Origin: G965276765 sp965276765
GTDB taxonomy: Bacteria > Actinomycetota > Acidimicrobiia > Acidimicrobiales > Palsa-688
DNA length: 64,000 bases
Direction of reading: 5' to 3'
Assembly (NCBI GenBank): GCA_965276765.1
Contig: OZ255627.1
Span: forward strand, 4,340,001-4,404,000
This document shows positions 26,074 to 35,572 of this stretch, one piece after another. Position numbers and translations under genes: made by a program. The notes beneath the pieces were generated by a model. It was not told the origin of the DNA. It did not search any database and saw only the letters and a program-made list of their open reading frames with translations. Each line of letters opens with the position of its first letter. Positions within the stretch are counted from its first letter, which is position 1.

Positions 26074-26462
26074 AACACGTCCTCGACGCTGACGTGCTCA
26101 TCGGAGCACTGGACAGCCGCGACGCCCACCACACCCAGGCCCGCCGACTCCTCACCGGGTGGCACGACCGCGAGGACACCCTCGGGATCAGCGTCGTCAA
26201 CCTCACCGAAGTGCTCGTGGCCCCGTCAGCCGACTCCTCTCACCTTGCGACGGCCCGGGAGGCGATCGCTGCGCTCGGCGTCGAGCCTCATCTGCCGAGC
26301 GAGGCTGTCGGCATCGAAGCGGCCAAGCTCCGCCGCCGCTACCCGATCAGCCTCCCCGACGCCTATCTTCTCGCGACCGCCAAGCACACAAGATCGACGG
26401 TCGCTTCCTTCGACCAGAAAGTCCTGACCGCCGCCGCAAGCGAACAGCTCGCCACCATCTAG
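26070..26462 (+). CDS. PIN-domain toxin (VapC-like ribonuclease)
   Basis: A 130-residue PIN-domain protein, start TTG overlapping the antitoxin stop. Acidic residues that hold Mg are seen in KHVLDADVLIGALD (Asp6, Asp8), VVNLTEVLV (Glu) and YPISLPDAYLLATA (Asp), with a final FDQK. Family members cleave tRNA or rRNA when the antitoxin is degraded. All key acidic positions look intact, so the toxin should be active. Confidence 0.85.
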   Translation: MKHVLDADVLIGALDSRDAHHTQARRLLTGWHDREDTLGISVVNLTEVLVAPSADSSHLATAREAIAALGVEPHLPSEAVGIEAAKLRRRYPISLPDAYLLATAKHTRSTVASFDQKVLTAAASEQLATI

Positions 26463-26711
26463 AAGCGAGAACGTCACGCTGGTGGTGTTCGTGGAGCACT
26501 GGCTGACCACGGTGATCCGCCAACCAGGTGAAGTCCCGCAACATCCTGGCGAACACTGCCCCTCCCTGGCGAACACTTCCCAGATGTGACACCGGCACAT
26601 CATCCCGGCGGTCGGGCGGATCACCCTCGCGAGGTGGGCGCACGGGTCCCTCGTGGCATCTGGCCCATGGCCTGGTTGACCGCGTTCGGGGGGGCCGGAT
26701 CGTCGTTGCGG

Positions 26712-27533
26712 CTAGGGCGCGCCCCACAGCCCTGCCGCTGTCATGTGAGAGAGGATCGATGTCGCGAACCCCGCGGTGACGGCACGGTCGAGCTCGACGG
26801 TTGCACCGGTCAGGAGACGGGCGTCGTCGTGGGCGAGCAGGGCCAGGAAGGCCGCGACCTCGTCCGCTTTCTGCACCAGCTGCTCGAGAGGGCCCGACTC
26901 CGTCGGCCGTACGTAGTCGGCGCCTCGCAACGTTCGTGCCAGGCCGTCGGTCGTCCGGACGGCCGATTCGCCCTCGGCACCGCCCAGGACCACGACGTTC
27001 GAGCGGATGCCAGTCAACAGGTACTCGACGGCGATGGTGTTGGACAGCTGGATCAGGCCGGCCTTCGCCGCGTTGTACGGAGCCATGTGGGCCAAGGCCT
27101 GGGTGGCATTGGTCGAGGCGATATGGAGCAGGGTGCCGCCATCGTCCTGCTCCAACAGCTGCGCCACGACAGCGCGGGCGACGAGGAACGCGCCCCGCAG
27201 GTTGATGTCCAAGACGTAGTCCCACTGCTCGTCGGCGAGCATATGGAAGTCGACGATGTCGCCCTCCACGCCGGCGTTGTTGACGAGGACGTCGACCCGT
27301 CCGTGCCGGCGCACCGTCTCCGCCACCAGCGCCCTGGCGTCGGCGGCGACACTGACATCCGTGCGGACGAAGGCGAGGTCTCCCACCGCCTCGGCCTCGA
27401 GCTGTTCGCCCAGATCGGCACGCCGTCCGCAAGCGAGGACCTTCGCTCCTCGCGCGGCCCACACCGAGGCGATCGCGCGACCCACTCCGGACGTAGCGCC
27501 CGTGACGATGACGACCTTCCCGGCAACGCTCAT
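26712..27533 (-). CDS. Short-chain dehydrogenase/reductase
   Basis: A 273-residue SDR from the ATG at MSVAGKVVIVTGATSGVGRAIA; the longer frame to 27722 has poor composition. Cofactor loop TGATSGVG, an Arg-bearing ACGRR after strand 2 suggesting NADP preference, NNAG, the catalytic Ser in IASTNATQ and YNAAK are present. The usual PG after the active site is replaced by VVLGGAEGESAV, and the end is VTAGFATSILSHM, so the substrate lid differs from the standard type. No pathway context is clear. The roughly 250 bp between vapC and this gene holds two near copies of ctggcgaacact and no gene that I can support. Confidence 0.85.
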   Translation of the reverse strand: MSVAGKVVIVTGATSGVGRAIASVWAARGAKVLACGRRADLGEQLEAEAVGDLAFVRTDVSVAADARALVAETVRRHGRVDVLVNNAGVEGDIVDFHMLADEQWDYVLDINLRGAFLVARAVVAQLLEQDDGGTLLHIASTNATQALAHMAPYNAAKAGLIQLSNTIAVEYLLTGIRSNVVVLGGAEGESAVRTTDGLARTLRGADYVRPTESGPLEQLVQKADEVAAFLALLAHDDARLLTGATVELDRAVTAGFATSILSHMTAAGLWGAP

Positions 27534-27762
27534 CGGGCCAGAGGGGTGTCGGTGAGTTCCACCAGGGGTTCCCCGCAGGGAGCGTTCTCGACCGGCATGG
27601 GAACCTCCTCGCAACGACGTGGACAGGCGGAGCGACAGCGCTGAATCGCTGCCGTCCTGGACGAATGATATCGGGCGACGGTCGAGCGCACCCCCCGATC
27701 GGGTCGGGTTCGAGTCCGTCACGAGACCGTGCTGGCTGACGTCTTCGACCTCCGCTGACCCG

Positions 27763-28650
27763 TCAGTGCGACAGTTTCTGCGGCCCGGGGCTTGCCTTTC
27801 TGTCGTACTCGATACGAAGCCCGCTGGTCCGGTTCTTGTTCAGGGCCGTGCGCTCCGCTCTCAGGGTGTCGGTGGTGTGACTCACCTGGGCGATCCGGTC
27901 GCAGTCATCCTCGATGCCGAGGTTGCATCCGGCCGACAGGCCCTGCAGAGTCTTCTCGTTCTGGGAGATCAGCTTGCTGATTCTCATGACCAGCTCCTTG
28001 CGGGTTTTCGCCTGCGCGCTCACGGAGGTATCGAAAGCGCGCTTGCGAATGTGGCTCTCGCGGGCGTCGTACTTGCGGCCAGCCTCACTCGTCGTCCACT
28101 CTTCGATCATCTGGAGGTGTGCCGTCCAGGGGTCGACGCCGGTACCCTGCTGGATGTTTCCCCTGATCTGCGTCGGAGCGTCGTGGGCGATCCCCTGGGC
28201 ATAACCCACGTTTGACTCGGCGGCGGCGAACGCTGATGCGAACTCAAACTCGCCGGCCTCGCGGCCCAAGGCCCGGTTCATGGTTAGGCAGTACATTCTC
28301 AACAGGCCGTTCCGGAGTTTCTTGGAGAGTTTGTTGCACCCTCTGGTGAACTCCTTCCAGACTTTCTTGATACCTCGCTTGTGCTTCGGGATATCTTTCT
28401 TTTCTTGGGCGCTGTTGGTCCCGGGGTTGCGCACGGTTGTGGCGTCGAGCTCACCAAGGTGAGACGAAGCCTGACTGACCGAGCTGACCTGTGCAGGGCC
28501 GGCTGCGGTCCAGGCACCTGCTGTCGCGGCACCCGGCGCGATCATCAGACTCGTAACGATGACCACCGTGACCGCTATCGGCGACCGAAAGGCTCTGAAC
28601 ACATCCATCCTCTCCCGAAACCACGCCGACATGCCCGTCAGGGTGATCAC
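27763..28650 (-). CDS. Secreted protein of unknown function
   Basis: A 295-residue protein as given from GTG; ATGs at 28632 and 28608 are alternatives, the last having GGGAGAGG directly before it. A signal peptide is clear (SPIAVTVVIVTSLMIAPGAATAGA). The mature part is rich in Lys, Arg, Ser and Thr, with four cysteines in two pairs (RGCNKL ... MYCLT and SAGCNLGIEDDC) that may form disulfides, and a long helical region (SHIRKRAFDTSVSAQAKTRKELVMRISKLISQNEKTLQG). Base composition is lower in GC than its neighbours, which suggests recent acquisition. I recognise no family. Confidence 0.6.
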   Translation of the reverse strand: MITLTGMSAWFRERMDVFRAFRSPIAVTVVIVTSLMIAPGAATAGAWTAAGPAQVSSVSQASSHLGELDATTVRNPGTNSAQEKKDIPKHKRGIKKVWKEFTRGCNKLSKKLRNGLLRMYCLTMNRALGREAGEFEFASAFAAAESNVGYAQGIAHDAPTQIRGNIQQGTGVDPWTAHLQMIEEWTTSEAGRKYDARESHIRKRAFDTSVSAQAKTRKELVMRISKLISQNEKTLQGLSAGCNLGIEDDCDRIAQVSHTTDTLRAERTALNKNRTSGLRIEYDRKASPGPQKLSH

Positions 28651-28787
28651 TAATCTAATGTGAGTTCAAACCAGTAACCGAGCACCGGGCGGGGCATCAT
28701 CCCGGCTTTCGGTGAGGGGACGTTACGGCAACGACACCCACGATCAGTGGGTCGAGGATCACCCGCCCGTCCAGGCCAGACGGCCGG

Positions 28788-28877
28788 TTAGGGACTGCGA
28801 AGAAAGAACTTGCGCGGCCTAATGGTCACGGCCGCGGCAGCCGTGCCCACAGCAGCAGTAACGATCTTGAGACGCAT
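28788..28877 (-). CDS. Small 29-residue peptide ORF
   Basis: A 29-codon frame with GGGAGAAG four bases before its ATG. The peptide starts MRLKIVTAAVGTAAAAVTI and ends in a basic segment RPRKFFLRSP. It is short, hydrophobic then basic, like a small membrane or secreted peptide. The good ribosome site in a gene-free gap is the main support. Not recognised. Confidence 0.3.
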   Translation of the reverse strand: MRLKIVTAAVGTAAAAVTIRPRKFFLRSP

Positions 28878-29236
28878 GGGCTTCTCCCGATGCAAATGTC
28901 GACGCTTCTCGTCCCCGACGGGGGCTCTTCCCCCGTTCACCGCTTAACACGGAGCCGAACCAGAACCGGTTCGACGACAAGCCAGCGAGACCGAGGTTTT
29001 CTGCACGACGTTCCTCCTGGCCTGCATGACCGCGACCTACGCGGGGTTCAGCCTCGTCAGCAGAGAAGCTCACCGCGGGCTGGTCAACCAGGCACGTCGA
29101 TCCGCACCGGCCCGATCTCGGTCAGCACAGTCTCGGACCGGGAGTTCGCCCGCCATCCCGAGGATCCCAGCATAAGCGACCGCTCGCCAGCGACCGTCCA
29201 GGGCTCTCCGGAGGCGGAACCCAGGCTCTGACAGAC
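28878..29236. other. Gap without a supported gene
   Basis: No gene is supported here. One plus-strand frame reads VFCTTFLLACMTATYAGFSLVSREAH, which resembles a signal or membrane helix, but it lacks a start codon with a ribosome site and soon stops. Confidence 0.5.
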
Positions 29237-29263
29237 GCTGACCTGGCGACATGCCAGGTCAGC
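29237..29263 (-). terminator. Perfect 11-bp hairpin after tRNA-Val
   Basis: gctgacctggc and gccaggtcagc flank a 5-base loop directly beyond the encoded CCA of the minus-strand tRNA-Val. It fits a terminator or processing hairpin, though no T-run follows. Confidence 0.65.
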
Positions 29264-29264
29264 A

Positions 29265-29341
29265 TGGTGGGCGTAGAGGGAATCGAACCCCCGACCTCAT
29301 GCGCGTCATGCATGCGCTCTAACCAACTGAGCTATACGCCC
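29265..29341 (-). tRNA. tRNA-Val(GAC)
   Basis: On the minus strand the acceptor stem GGGCGTA pairs with TACGCCC, the D-arm GCTC/GAGC and the anticodon stem CATGC/GCATG close normally, and the loop ATGACGC gives anticodon GAC with T33. The T-arm holds GGTTCGATTCC. The 3' CCA is encoded (29265-29267). A perfect hairpin follows. Confidence 0.93.
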
Positions 29342-29360
29342 CGGAGTGCGGGTCAGAACT

Positions 29361-31136
29361 TTACACCACCGTGTCGCGGGGCTCCGTCCCGGCAGATTCG
29401 GGCGCGCCACACAGAAGGACGGCGACGCTGTCAGGGGCGAGCACGACCACGTCAGACCTGTCCAGGCGGACGCCGGGCTCAGAACCGGCGAGGAGGCGAG
29501 CGCCGGCGGGGACCTCGACGGATCGGGGCGCTTGGGCCACGTTCACGACGAGCGTGATCGAGCCGCGATCCATGCGCAGCCACTCCTGCTCATCGGAGAA
29601 ATGCACCACCACCTGGGCGAGGTCGCCGTCGACAAGGTCGGCGTGGCGCCTGCGCAGGTCGATGAGGGCGCCGTGCCACGCCAGCAGCTCGGCGTGCTCG
29701 CCCGAGTCGAGCTCGGACCAGTCGAGCACCGAACGACACCACGTCTCGACGTCCTGGGGGTCGGGCACATCTTCTGGCGACCACCCGAAGGCGGCGAACT
29801 CCCCACGCCGGCCGGTGCTCACGGCCCTCCCGAGGTCGGGGTCCCGGTGGTCGGTGAAGTACTGGAAGGGGGTCGAAGCCCCCCATTCCTCGCCCTGAAA
29901 CAGCATCGGCAGGCACGGCCCGCACAGCACGAGGGCGGCGGCGACCTTCAGCCGACCGAAGTCAACGAGGGCGGCCAGGCGCTCCCCCGTCGCCCGGTTG
30001 CCGATCTGGTCGTGGTTCTGGGCGTAGGCCAAGAACCGCGACGCGGGCAGCCCCTGGACGGGCCGGCCGTGATGACGATCCCGAAACGGTGAGAAGTCGC
30101 GGCCGTAGACGTAGACCCTCTGCAGCGCCCTGGCCACATCGGCCATTGCCCCGAAGTCGACGTAGTAGCCGGATCGCTCGCCGGTCAGCAGGGCGTGTAC
30201 GGCATGGTGGAAGTCGTCGGACCACACGCCGTCGAGGCCAAAGCCGCCGGCCTCGTCCGACGCCACCAAGCGGGGGTCGTTGCGGTCGCTCTCCGCGATG
30301 AGCCAGCGGGCCCGACCGGTCCTGTCGGCGAGGGTGGCGACCGTGCCGGCCAACTCCTCCAGGAGGTGGAGCGCGCTCTGGTCGATGATGGCGTGCACGG
30401 CATCGAGTCGCAGCCCGTCGATGTGGTAGGCGTCCAACCATGTACAGGCGTTGTCGATAATGAAGCGCCGGACCTCGTCGCTGCCGGCGCCGTCGACGTT
30501 GACGGCCGAACCCCACGGGGTGGCATAGCGGTCGGTGAAGTACGGGCCAAACTCGCCCAGGTAGTTGCCGGCCGGCCCCAGGTGGTTGTAGACGACGTCG
30601 AGTATCACGGCCAGGCCATTGCCGTGGGCGGCGTCGACGAACCGCTTGAGACCTTCCGGTCCGCCGTAGGCGTGGTGGGGGGCGAAGAGCAGCACCCCGT
30701 CGTAGCCCCAGCCCCTTTGGCCGCCGAACTCGGCAACGGGCATGACCTCGACGGCCGTCACTCCCAGGCTCACCAAATGCTCGAGGTGATCGATGGCGGC
30801 GTCGAAGGTCCCCTCGGGTGTAAAGGTCCCGATATGCAGCTCGTAGAGGACGCTCGACGCCAACCGGGCGCCGCGCCACCCATCGTCGTGCCAGTCGAAG
30901 GCGGCGTGGTCGACGACCGCAGATGGGCCGTCGATGCCGTCGGGCTGCCAGGGCGAGCGCGGGTCGGGACGGCCGGGGCCGCCATCGAGACGGAAGCGAT
31001 ACCGCGTCCCTTCCGTGGCATCGGCCCCCTCGGTCTCCCACCAGCCTCCCGGTCTCTCCGACATCGAGACCGTTCGCTCGCCCAGCTCGACGTCGACACG
31101 CTCCCGACCCGGAGCCCACACCCGGAACTCAGCCAT
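29361..31136 (-). CDS. treZ: Malto-oligosyltrehalose trehalohydrolase
   Basis: A 591-residue GH13 enzyme that releases trehalose from maltooligosyl trehalose, the second step of the TreY-TreZ route from glycogen. An N-terminal CBM48-like domain (EFRVWAPGRERVDVEL) precedes the barrel with GYDGVLLFAPHHAYGGPEGLKRFVDAAH, the nucleophile region LRLDAVHAI, acid/base region WLIAESDRND and the transition-state Asp in AQNHDQIGNR. The ATG at MAEFRVW overlaps the treY stop by 8 bases, so both come from one message. Product likely serves osmotic and drying tolerance. Confidence 0.95.
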   Translation of the reverse strand: MAEFRVWAPGRERVDVELGERTVSMSERPGGWWETEGADATEGTRYRFRLDGGPGRPDPRSPWQPDGIDGPSAVVDHAAFDWHDDGWRGARLASSVLYELHIGTFTPEGTFDAAIDHLEHLVSLGVTAVEVMPVAEFGGQRGWGYDGVLLFAPHHAYGGPEGLKRFVDAAHGNGLAVILDVVYNHLGPAGNYLGEFGPYFTDRYATPWGSAVNVDGAGSDEVRRFIIDNACTWLDAYHIDGLRLDAVHAIIDQSALHLLEELAGTVATLADRTGRARWLIAESDRNDPRLVASDEAGGFGLDGVWSDDFHHAVHALLTGERSGYYVDFGAMADVARALQRVYVYGRDFSPFRDRHHGRPVQGLPASRFLAYAQNHDQIGNRATGERLAALVDFGRLKVAAALVLCGPCLPMLFQGEEWGASTPFQYFTDHRDPDLGRAVSTGRRGEFAAFGWSPEDVPDPQDVETWCRSVLDWSELDSGEHAELLAWHGALIDLRRRHADLVDGDLAQVVVHFSDEQEWLRMDRGSITLVVNVAQAPRSVEVPAGARLLAGSEPGVRLDRSDVVVLAPDSVAVLLCGAPESAGTEPRDTVV

Positions 31137-33936
31137 CGCCATCCTCATTGATCAGTAGGGCCACGGGGAGACGGCAGAGGAGGTCGTCCATGGCGACGAC
31201 ACCCGACCGCAGGGCCCCGCTCAACAGGTCCTTCCATTGGCCCGGTGGCAGCTCCATCTTGGTGTCGCGCCACCCGCCATTGCGTTGCAGGAGAAGGGGC
31301 CAGCGCGTGGTTACGGTGATGGCGCCGGCGGCCTCGGGTCCACCGCGGCCGAAGGCAACGACGTGGTCGGCGGCCGTTCCCTCGGCGAGCATCGGCCGGT
31401 AGGCGCCAGCCTGACCGGGTCCGAACCACTCAGGGTGCCGGCGCCTGACATCGAGGGCGGCGCGTACCACCGCCAGCTTGACCAGCCCTTCGGGGTCGTC
31501 GTCGGCCCAGACCGTGGCGGCGTCGAGCGATGCGGCCCGGCGCAACAACCGGTGACGAAGCTCGAAGTCCACGGGCCGGCGGTTGTCGGGGTCGACGAGG
31601 GAGAGATCCCACAGCTCGGAGCCCTGGTAGAGGTCGGGCACCCCGGGGGCGGTGAGCGTGATCAGCTTGGTGGCGATGGCGACGGCCTGGCCCGGTCGGC
31701 GGATCAGCTCGACCAGGCGCTCGACCTCGGCCCTGCTGGCCGGGTCGTCGACGGCGGCCAGGGCGAAGGCCGTCGTCATCTCGTCGTAGAACGCTTCGGG
31801 CTCGGTCCACGACGTGTGCTCCTTGGCTTCCCGCGTGGCCTTCTCCAGGTAGGCGACGGCCCGTTGCTTGCTCAGCGGCCAGGCGCCGACGAGGGTCTGC
31901 AAGAGAAGCCAGGCGGTGTTGCGGTCCGGGGGGACCACCCCTGACGTCATGGACGGCGCTCCCTCCCACCAGCGCTCGACCATGGCCATCCACTCGTCGG
32001 GTACCTCCGCCAGCACACCGATCCTGGCCCTGACGTCCTCGCTGCGCTTGGTGTCGTGAGTGGATGTGGCGAGCATGGCGAGCGGCCTCGTGGCTTGAGC
32101 CGTCATACACGCTCGGTGAAAACGGTCCAGGTCGTCGTCGACACGACCGGGATCGCCGCCGACCTCGTTGAGCGAGGTCAGCGGCAACCAACGGTAAAAG
32201 GCCGTGTCCTCGACGGCCTTGGCCATCACCGGGCTCGTGAGCTGCTGGAACCGCAGCGCCACCTCGGTCTCCGCCGCACCCCCGATCCGACCGAGCAGCA
32301 GGTCGCGGACGAACTCGAGCAGGCTCTCGTCAAGGTCGGCGCGGCGCATGCCGGCCACGAGCACGGCCTGGTTGACGACCTCCTCGTCCCGTTCGGATGC
32401 GACCACCTTCGCGGGCCGCTCGGCGCCGCCCTCGGGACCAGGCGGGGAGAACACAAACGACCCGGACGGTGCCACGTAGCTCCGGTAGACGGCATAGCCC
32501 GTCGCCACCTCGGCGAGCACGTCATGAAGGTCGCGTCTGGTGTAGTCACGGTGGCGCCGATGCCGACCGCACACCTCGGCCATCAATGCGACCAGGCGGT
32601 TGAGATCGGCGGCAAGGGAGCCGGCGAGCACGGCGTGCTTGGCCCGGTAGACGATCTCCTCGTAGCTGTCGGTGATGCCGGCGAACTCTCGGTACCCCGA
32701 GACCAGGCGTTCCCAGCCCTCGTGGTGGGTGAAGACCTCGCCGACGAGGTTGAGCCAGTCGTAACCGGTCGTGCCCGCCACCGGCCATGAGCTCGGAAGC
32801 GTCTCGTCGCCCTCGACGATCTTCTCCACGAGGATCCACGCCTGCGGCGCACCGGCCGCCAGCCGCACGAGGTAGCGGTGCGGGTCGTACAGACCGTCGA
32901 CGTGGTCGACGCGTACCCCGTCGATGACACCCCGGACCAGCCAGTCGAGGATGAGCCGGTGGCTGTCGGCGAACACCCACGGCTCCTCGACGCGGATGGC
33001 GGCCAGGTTGTTGATGTCGAAGAACCGCCGGTAGTCGAGGTTCTCGCCCGCGCTTCGCCACCAGGCCAGGCGATAGTTCTGCCGGTCGAGGAACCGGTCG
33101 AGGGCGTCGATGTCGACGCTCAGCGCCCCGAGCTCGTCGTCGATCGCCGCGGCGATGGCCGGGTGCTCCTCGATGAGCTCGATCAGCCTCGAGCGGAGCA
33201 ATTCCCCTCCTTGAAACCGTTCGTCGACACCGGCCCGGTCCGTTCGCGACGAATCGGGGAGCTGGCCCACGAGCCCGGCCAGGCGCTCGAGCTCGACCCT
33301 CGGCGCCTCGGGATCGGCCGGCAGCCGCCCGGCGGCGCCGAGCAGGACGCCGTCGAGGCTCGAAGGGTCCACCGGCGCGGTGTGGTCGAAGTACCGCAGG
33401 ATCACCTCGCCTTCGATCCGCTCGAGGGTCATGCGGCCGGCCTCGAGCTCGCGCCCGTAGTGGTCGCCGAGGATCGGCAGCATTACGGCGTTGCGCATTC
33501 GTGGGTCCGGCGAATCCCAATCGACGTCGAAGTAGCTGGCGTAGCGGCTCGAAGGGCCGTTGGCCAGGACGTCCCACCACCAGGCGTTGTCCCTGCCCGT
33601 GATGGCCATGTGGTTGGGCACCACATCAAGAAGCTGACCGATGCCCGCCTCCCCCAAGGCTCGGCCGAGGCGGTCGTGGCCGGCGCTGCCACCCAGGTCG
33701 GCGTTGACGTGTGTGGGGTCGACGACGTCGTAGCCGTGGGTGCTGCCCGGCACCGCCTGCAACACCGGCGAGAGGTAGAGGTGGCTCACTCCCAGCTCGG
33801 CCAGGTATCCGGCCTGGGCTGCGGCGGCGTCGAAGTCGAACCCGGCGTGCAGCTGCACCCGGTAGGTCGCGCGCGGCGTGAGACGGACGGGCGGATCCTC
33901 AGGCGTGTCACGGCTGGGACCTGGAGACGCTGGCAC
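31129..33936 (-). CDS. treY: Malto-oligosyltrehalose synthase
   Basis: A 935-residue GH13 enzyme that turns the reducing-end alpha-1,4 link of a maltodextrin into the alpha-1,1 link of trehalose. Landmarks: TYRVQLHAGFDFDAAAAQAGYLAELG, LLDVVPNHMAI, DNAWWWDVLANG, GVRVDHVDGLYDP (nucleophile), WILVEKIVEGDE (acid/base) and ATSTHDTKRSEDVRAR. The GTG at 33936 gives VPASPGPSRDTPEDPP before the family start; the frame extends 63 codons more across a divergent gene's promoter, which is unlikely. It is upstream of treZ on the same message. No debranching treX lies in the window. Confidence 0.95.
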   Translation of the reverse strand: MPASPGPSRDTPEDPPVRLTPRATYRVQLHAGFDFDAAAAQAGYLAELGVSHLYLSPVLQAVPGSTHGYDVVDPTHVNADLGGSAGHDRLGRALGEAGIGQLLDVVPNHMAITGRDNAWWWDVLANGPSSRYASYFDVDWDSPDPRMRNAVMLPILGDHYGRELEAGRMTLERIEGEVILRYFDHTAPVDPSSLDGVLLGAAGRLPADPEAPRVELERLAGLVGQLPDSSRTDRAGVDERFQGGELLRSRLIELIEEHPAIAAAIDDELGALSVDIDALDRFLDRQNYRLAWWRSAGENLDYRRFFDINNLAAIRVEEPWVFADSHRLILDWLVRGVIDGVRVDHVDGLYDPHRYLVRLAAGAPQAWILVEKIVEGDETLPSSWPVAGTTGYDWLNLVGEVFTHHEGWERLVSGYREFAGITDSYEEIVYRAKHAVLAGSLAADLNRLVALMAEVCGRHRRHRDYTRRDLHDVLAEVATGYAVYRSYVAPSGSFVFSPPGPEGGAERPAKVVASERDEEVVNQAVLVAGMRRADLDESLLEFVRDLLLGRIGGAAETEVALRFQQLTSPVMAKAVEDTAFYRWLPLTSLNEVGGDPGRVDDDLDRFHRACMTAQATRPLAMLATSTHDTKRSEDVRARIGVLAEVPDEWMAMVERWWEGAPSMTSGVVPPDRNTAWLLLQTLVGAWPLSKQRAVAYLEKATREAKEHTSWTEPEAFYDEMTTAFALAAVDDPASRAEVERLVELIRRPGQAVAIATKLITLTAPGVPDLYQGSELWDLSLVDPDNRRPVDFELRHRLLRRAASLDAATVWADDDPEGLVKLAVVRAALDVRRRHPEWFGPGQAGAYRPMLAEGTAADHVVAFGRGGPEAAGAITVTTRWPLLLQRNGGWRDTKMELPPGQWKDLLSGALRSGVVAMDDLLCRLPVALLINEDGDG

Positions 33937-34069
33937 CGTTGCAAGGTACCCGTGCTCCGTGGCCGCCGACGACGGAGACGGCCTCGGGCTACGCTCCCGA
34001 CCTGGACGTCGGGCATGGCGCTCGCGCCGCGACGAGGAGCGCCCGGGGGGCGCGGAAAGGGAGGGTCCG

Positions 34070-34909
34070 ATGAGCGGTGCCGAGCCGGAGACCTTGACCG
34101 TCACGGACCCCGACGGGGTCACCATCTATGTCTACCGATGGCGCCCTGACGCCACACCCAAGGCGGCGGTCCACGTGGCCCACGGGATGGGAGAGCACGC
34201 CCGCCGCTACGACCGGGTCGCCCACGCCCTTACCGCAGCCGGCTACGTCGCCTACGCCGACGATCATCGGGCGTCGGGGCGGACCGGTGTCGAGAGCAGC
34301 GGCCTCGGCGACCTCGGCCCGCGAGGCATGGACGGTGCGCTCGAGGCGCTGCATGCCGTCACGAAGTATGTCGCCGCCCAGGAGAGCGAGCTCCCCGTGT
34401 TCCTGCTCGGCCACAGCTGGGGGTCGTTCCTGGCCCAGCGGGAAACGGACCGGTGGGGAGCCGAGCTGGCCGGCCTCATCCTGTCGGGGTCGGGTCTGCT
34501 GACGCCCGAGTACCTGACGCTCGACGTCGACCCCAACTCCCATTTCGAGCCGGCGGCGACACCGTACGACTGGCTCAGTCGCGACCCGGCCGAGGTGCAG
34601 CGCTACATCGAGGATCCGTGGTCCGGTTTCGAGGTGGCCTTCGACCTCGCGGAGCTGGCCAACCTGGCCGGCGCTCCGGCCGACACTGTGCCCACCGCCC
34701 TGCCCATCCTCATCATCAACGGGACCGAGGACGCCGTCGGCGGGTTCAGCGGCGGCGGGGCGGCACTGGCGCGCGCCTACCAGGAGCTCGGCGTCCCCGA
34801 CGTCACCTACCTCGGCTACGAGGGCGGCCGCCACGAGCTGTTCAACGAGACCAACCGCGACGAGGTGCTCGCCGACGTCGTCGGCTGGCTCGAGCGGCAC
34901 ACGGCCTGA
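34070..34909 (+). CDS. Alpha/beta hydrolase, monoacylglycerol lipase-like
   Basis: A 279-residue hydrolase from an ATG preceded by aaagggagg. The oxyanion/entry motif VHVAHGMGEHARRYDRVAHAL and nucleophile elbow LLGHSWGSFLA are those of the MGLL/lysophospholipase (Hydrolase_4) family; the late Asp in NGTEDAVGG and His in YEGGRHELFNE complete the triad. It likely cleaves fatty-acid esters of glycerol or lysophospholipids in the cytoplasm. Divergent from treY. Confidence 0.9.
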   Translation: MSGAEPETLTVTDPDGVTIYVYRWRPDATPKAAVHVAHGMGEHARRYDRVAHALTAAGYVAYADDHRASGRTGVESSGLGDLGPRGMDGALEALHAVTKYVAAQESELPVFLLGHSWGSFLAQRETDRWGAELAGLILSGSGLLTPEYLTLDVDPNSHFEPAATPYDWLSRDPAEVQRYIEDPWSGFEVAFDLAELANLAGAPADTVPTALPILIINGTEDAVGGFSGGGAALARAYQELGVPDVTYLGYEGGRHELFNETNRDEVLADVVGWLERHTA

Positions 34910-34970
34910 CAGTCACACGGCCTGACAGTCACACGGCTGACACTGGCGGCGGCCTGCTCCGGCCGAGGGC

Positions 34971-35420
34971 TCACCGAGGGCGCTTCGGGGGTTTCGGTCC
35001 CGGTTGCATCGACCGGGGCGGCGAGCCCGGTCTGTAGCGGTTGGCCCCCCGCCCACTTAGGCGATTTTGGTTGGCGGACGCCCGGCGCAGGTCACGGTTG
35101 CCGAGCGGTTCCTCGGTCTGCTGGGCGGTGATCGCCTCCTCCAGACGCTCGGCCCGCTCGCCCTTGGGGACCCGGGCGAGGAACCGCTGCAGCTCGAAGA
35201 GCTCGGGCGGGAGGCGCTTGCCCTTGGCCTTGGATTTGTCGATGTACTTGATCATGCGCTTCACGTAGCGACGCCGGAAGAACCCGATCTTCATCATCTG
35301 GCGGCTGAACCGCTCCTGCAGCTTGGGCTTGGGTTCCTTCGACTTCTTGGCGGTCTGCGACTTGTCGGACTTTGTCTTGGGGGACGTCTTCGGGGCGTCT
35401 GCCTTCTCGGCCTTGGCCAT
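34971..35420 (-). CDS. Small very basic conserved protein
   Basis: A 149-residue protein from the ATG at MAKAEKADAPKTSPK. The N-terminal 40 residues are Lys/Ser/Pro-rich; the central region (LQERFSRQMMKIGFFRRRYVKRMIKYIDKSKAKGKRLPPELFELQRFLARVPKGERAERLEEAI) is basic and helical; the tail is Arg/Pro/Gly-rich. It may bind nucleic acid, but I recognise no named family. It lies upstream of tRNA-Cys on the opposite strand. Confidence 0.6.
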   Translation of the reverse strand: MAKAEKADAPKTSPKTKSDKSQTAKKSKEPKPKLQERFSRQMMKIGFFRRRYVKRMIKYIDKSKAKGKRLPPELFELQRFLARVPKGERAERLEEAITAQQTEEPLGNRDLRRASANQNRLSGRGANRYRPGSPPRSMQPGPKPPKRPR

Positions 35421-35572
35421 CGGGGCTCCTGATCTGGGCGCGACGAGCTTGCCCCCGCAGTATCCCATGCCCGAGCCGCCCACCGACGCCCTCTCCCCGC
35501 GTTCGAATCGTCCGGTCGGCGCCGGTCGCTTCGGAACCGCAGCGGGACCTAAGCTGACGCTTCGCTTCGCCT

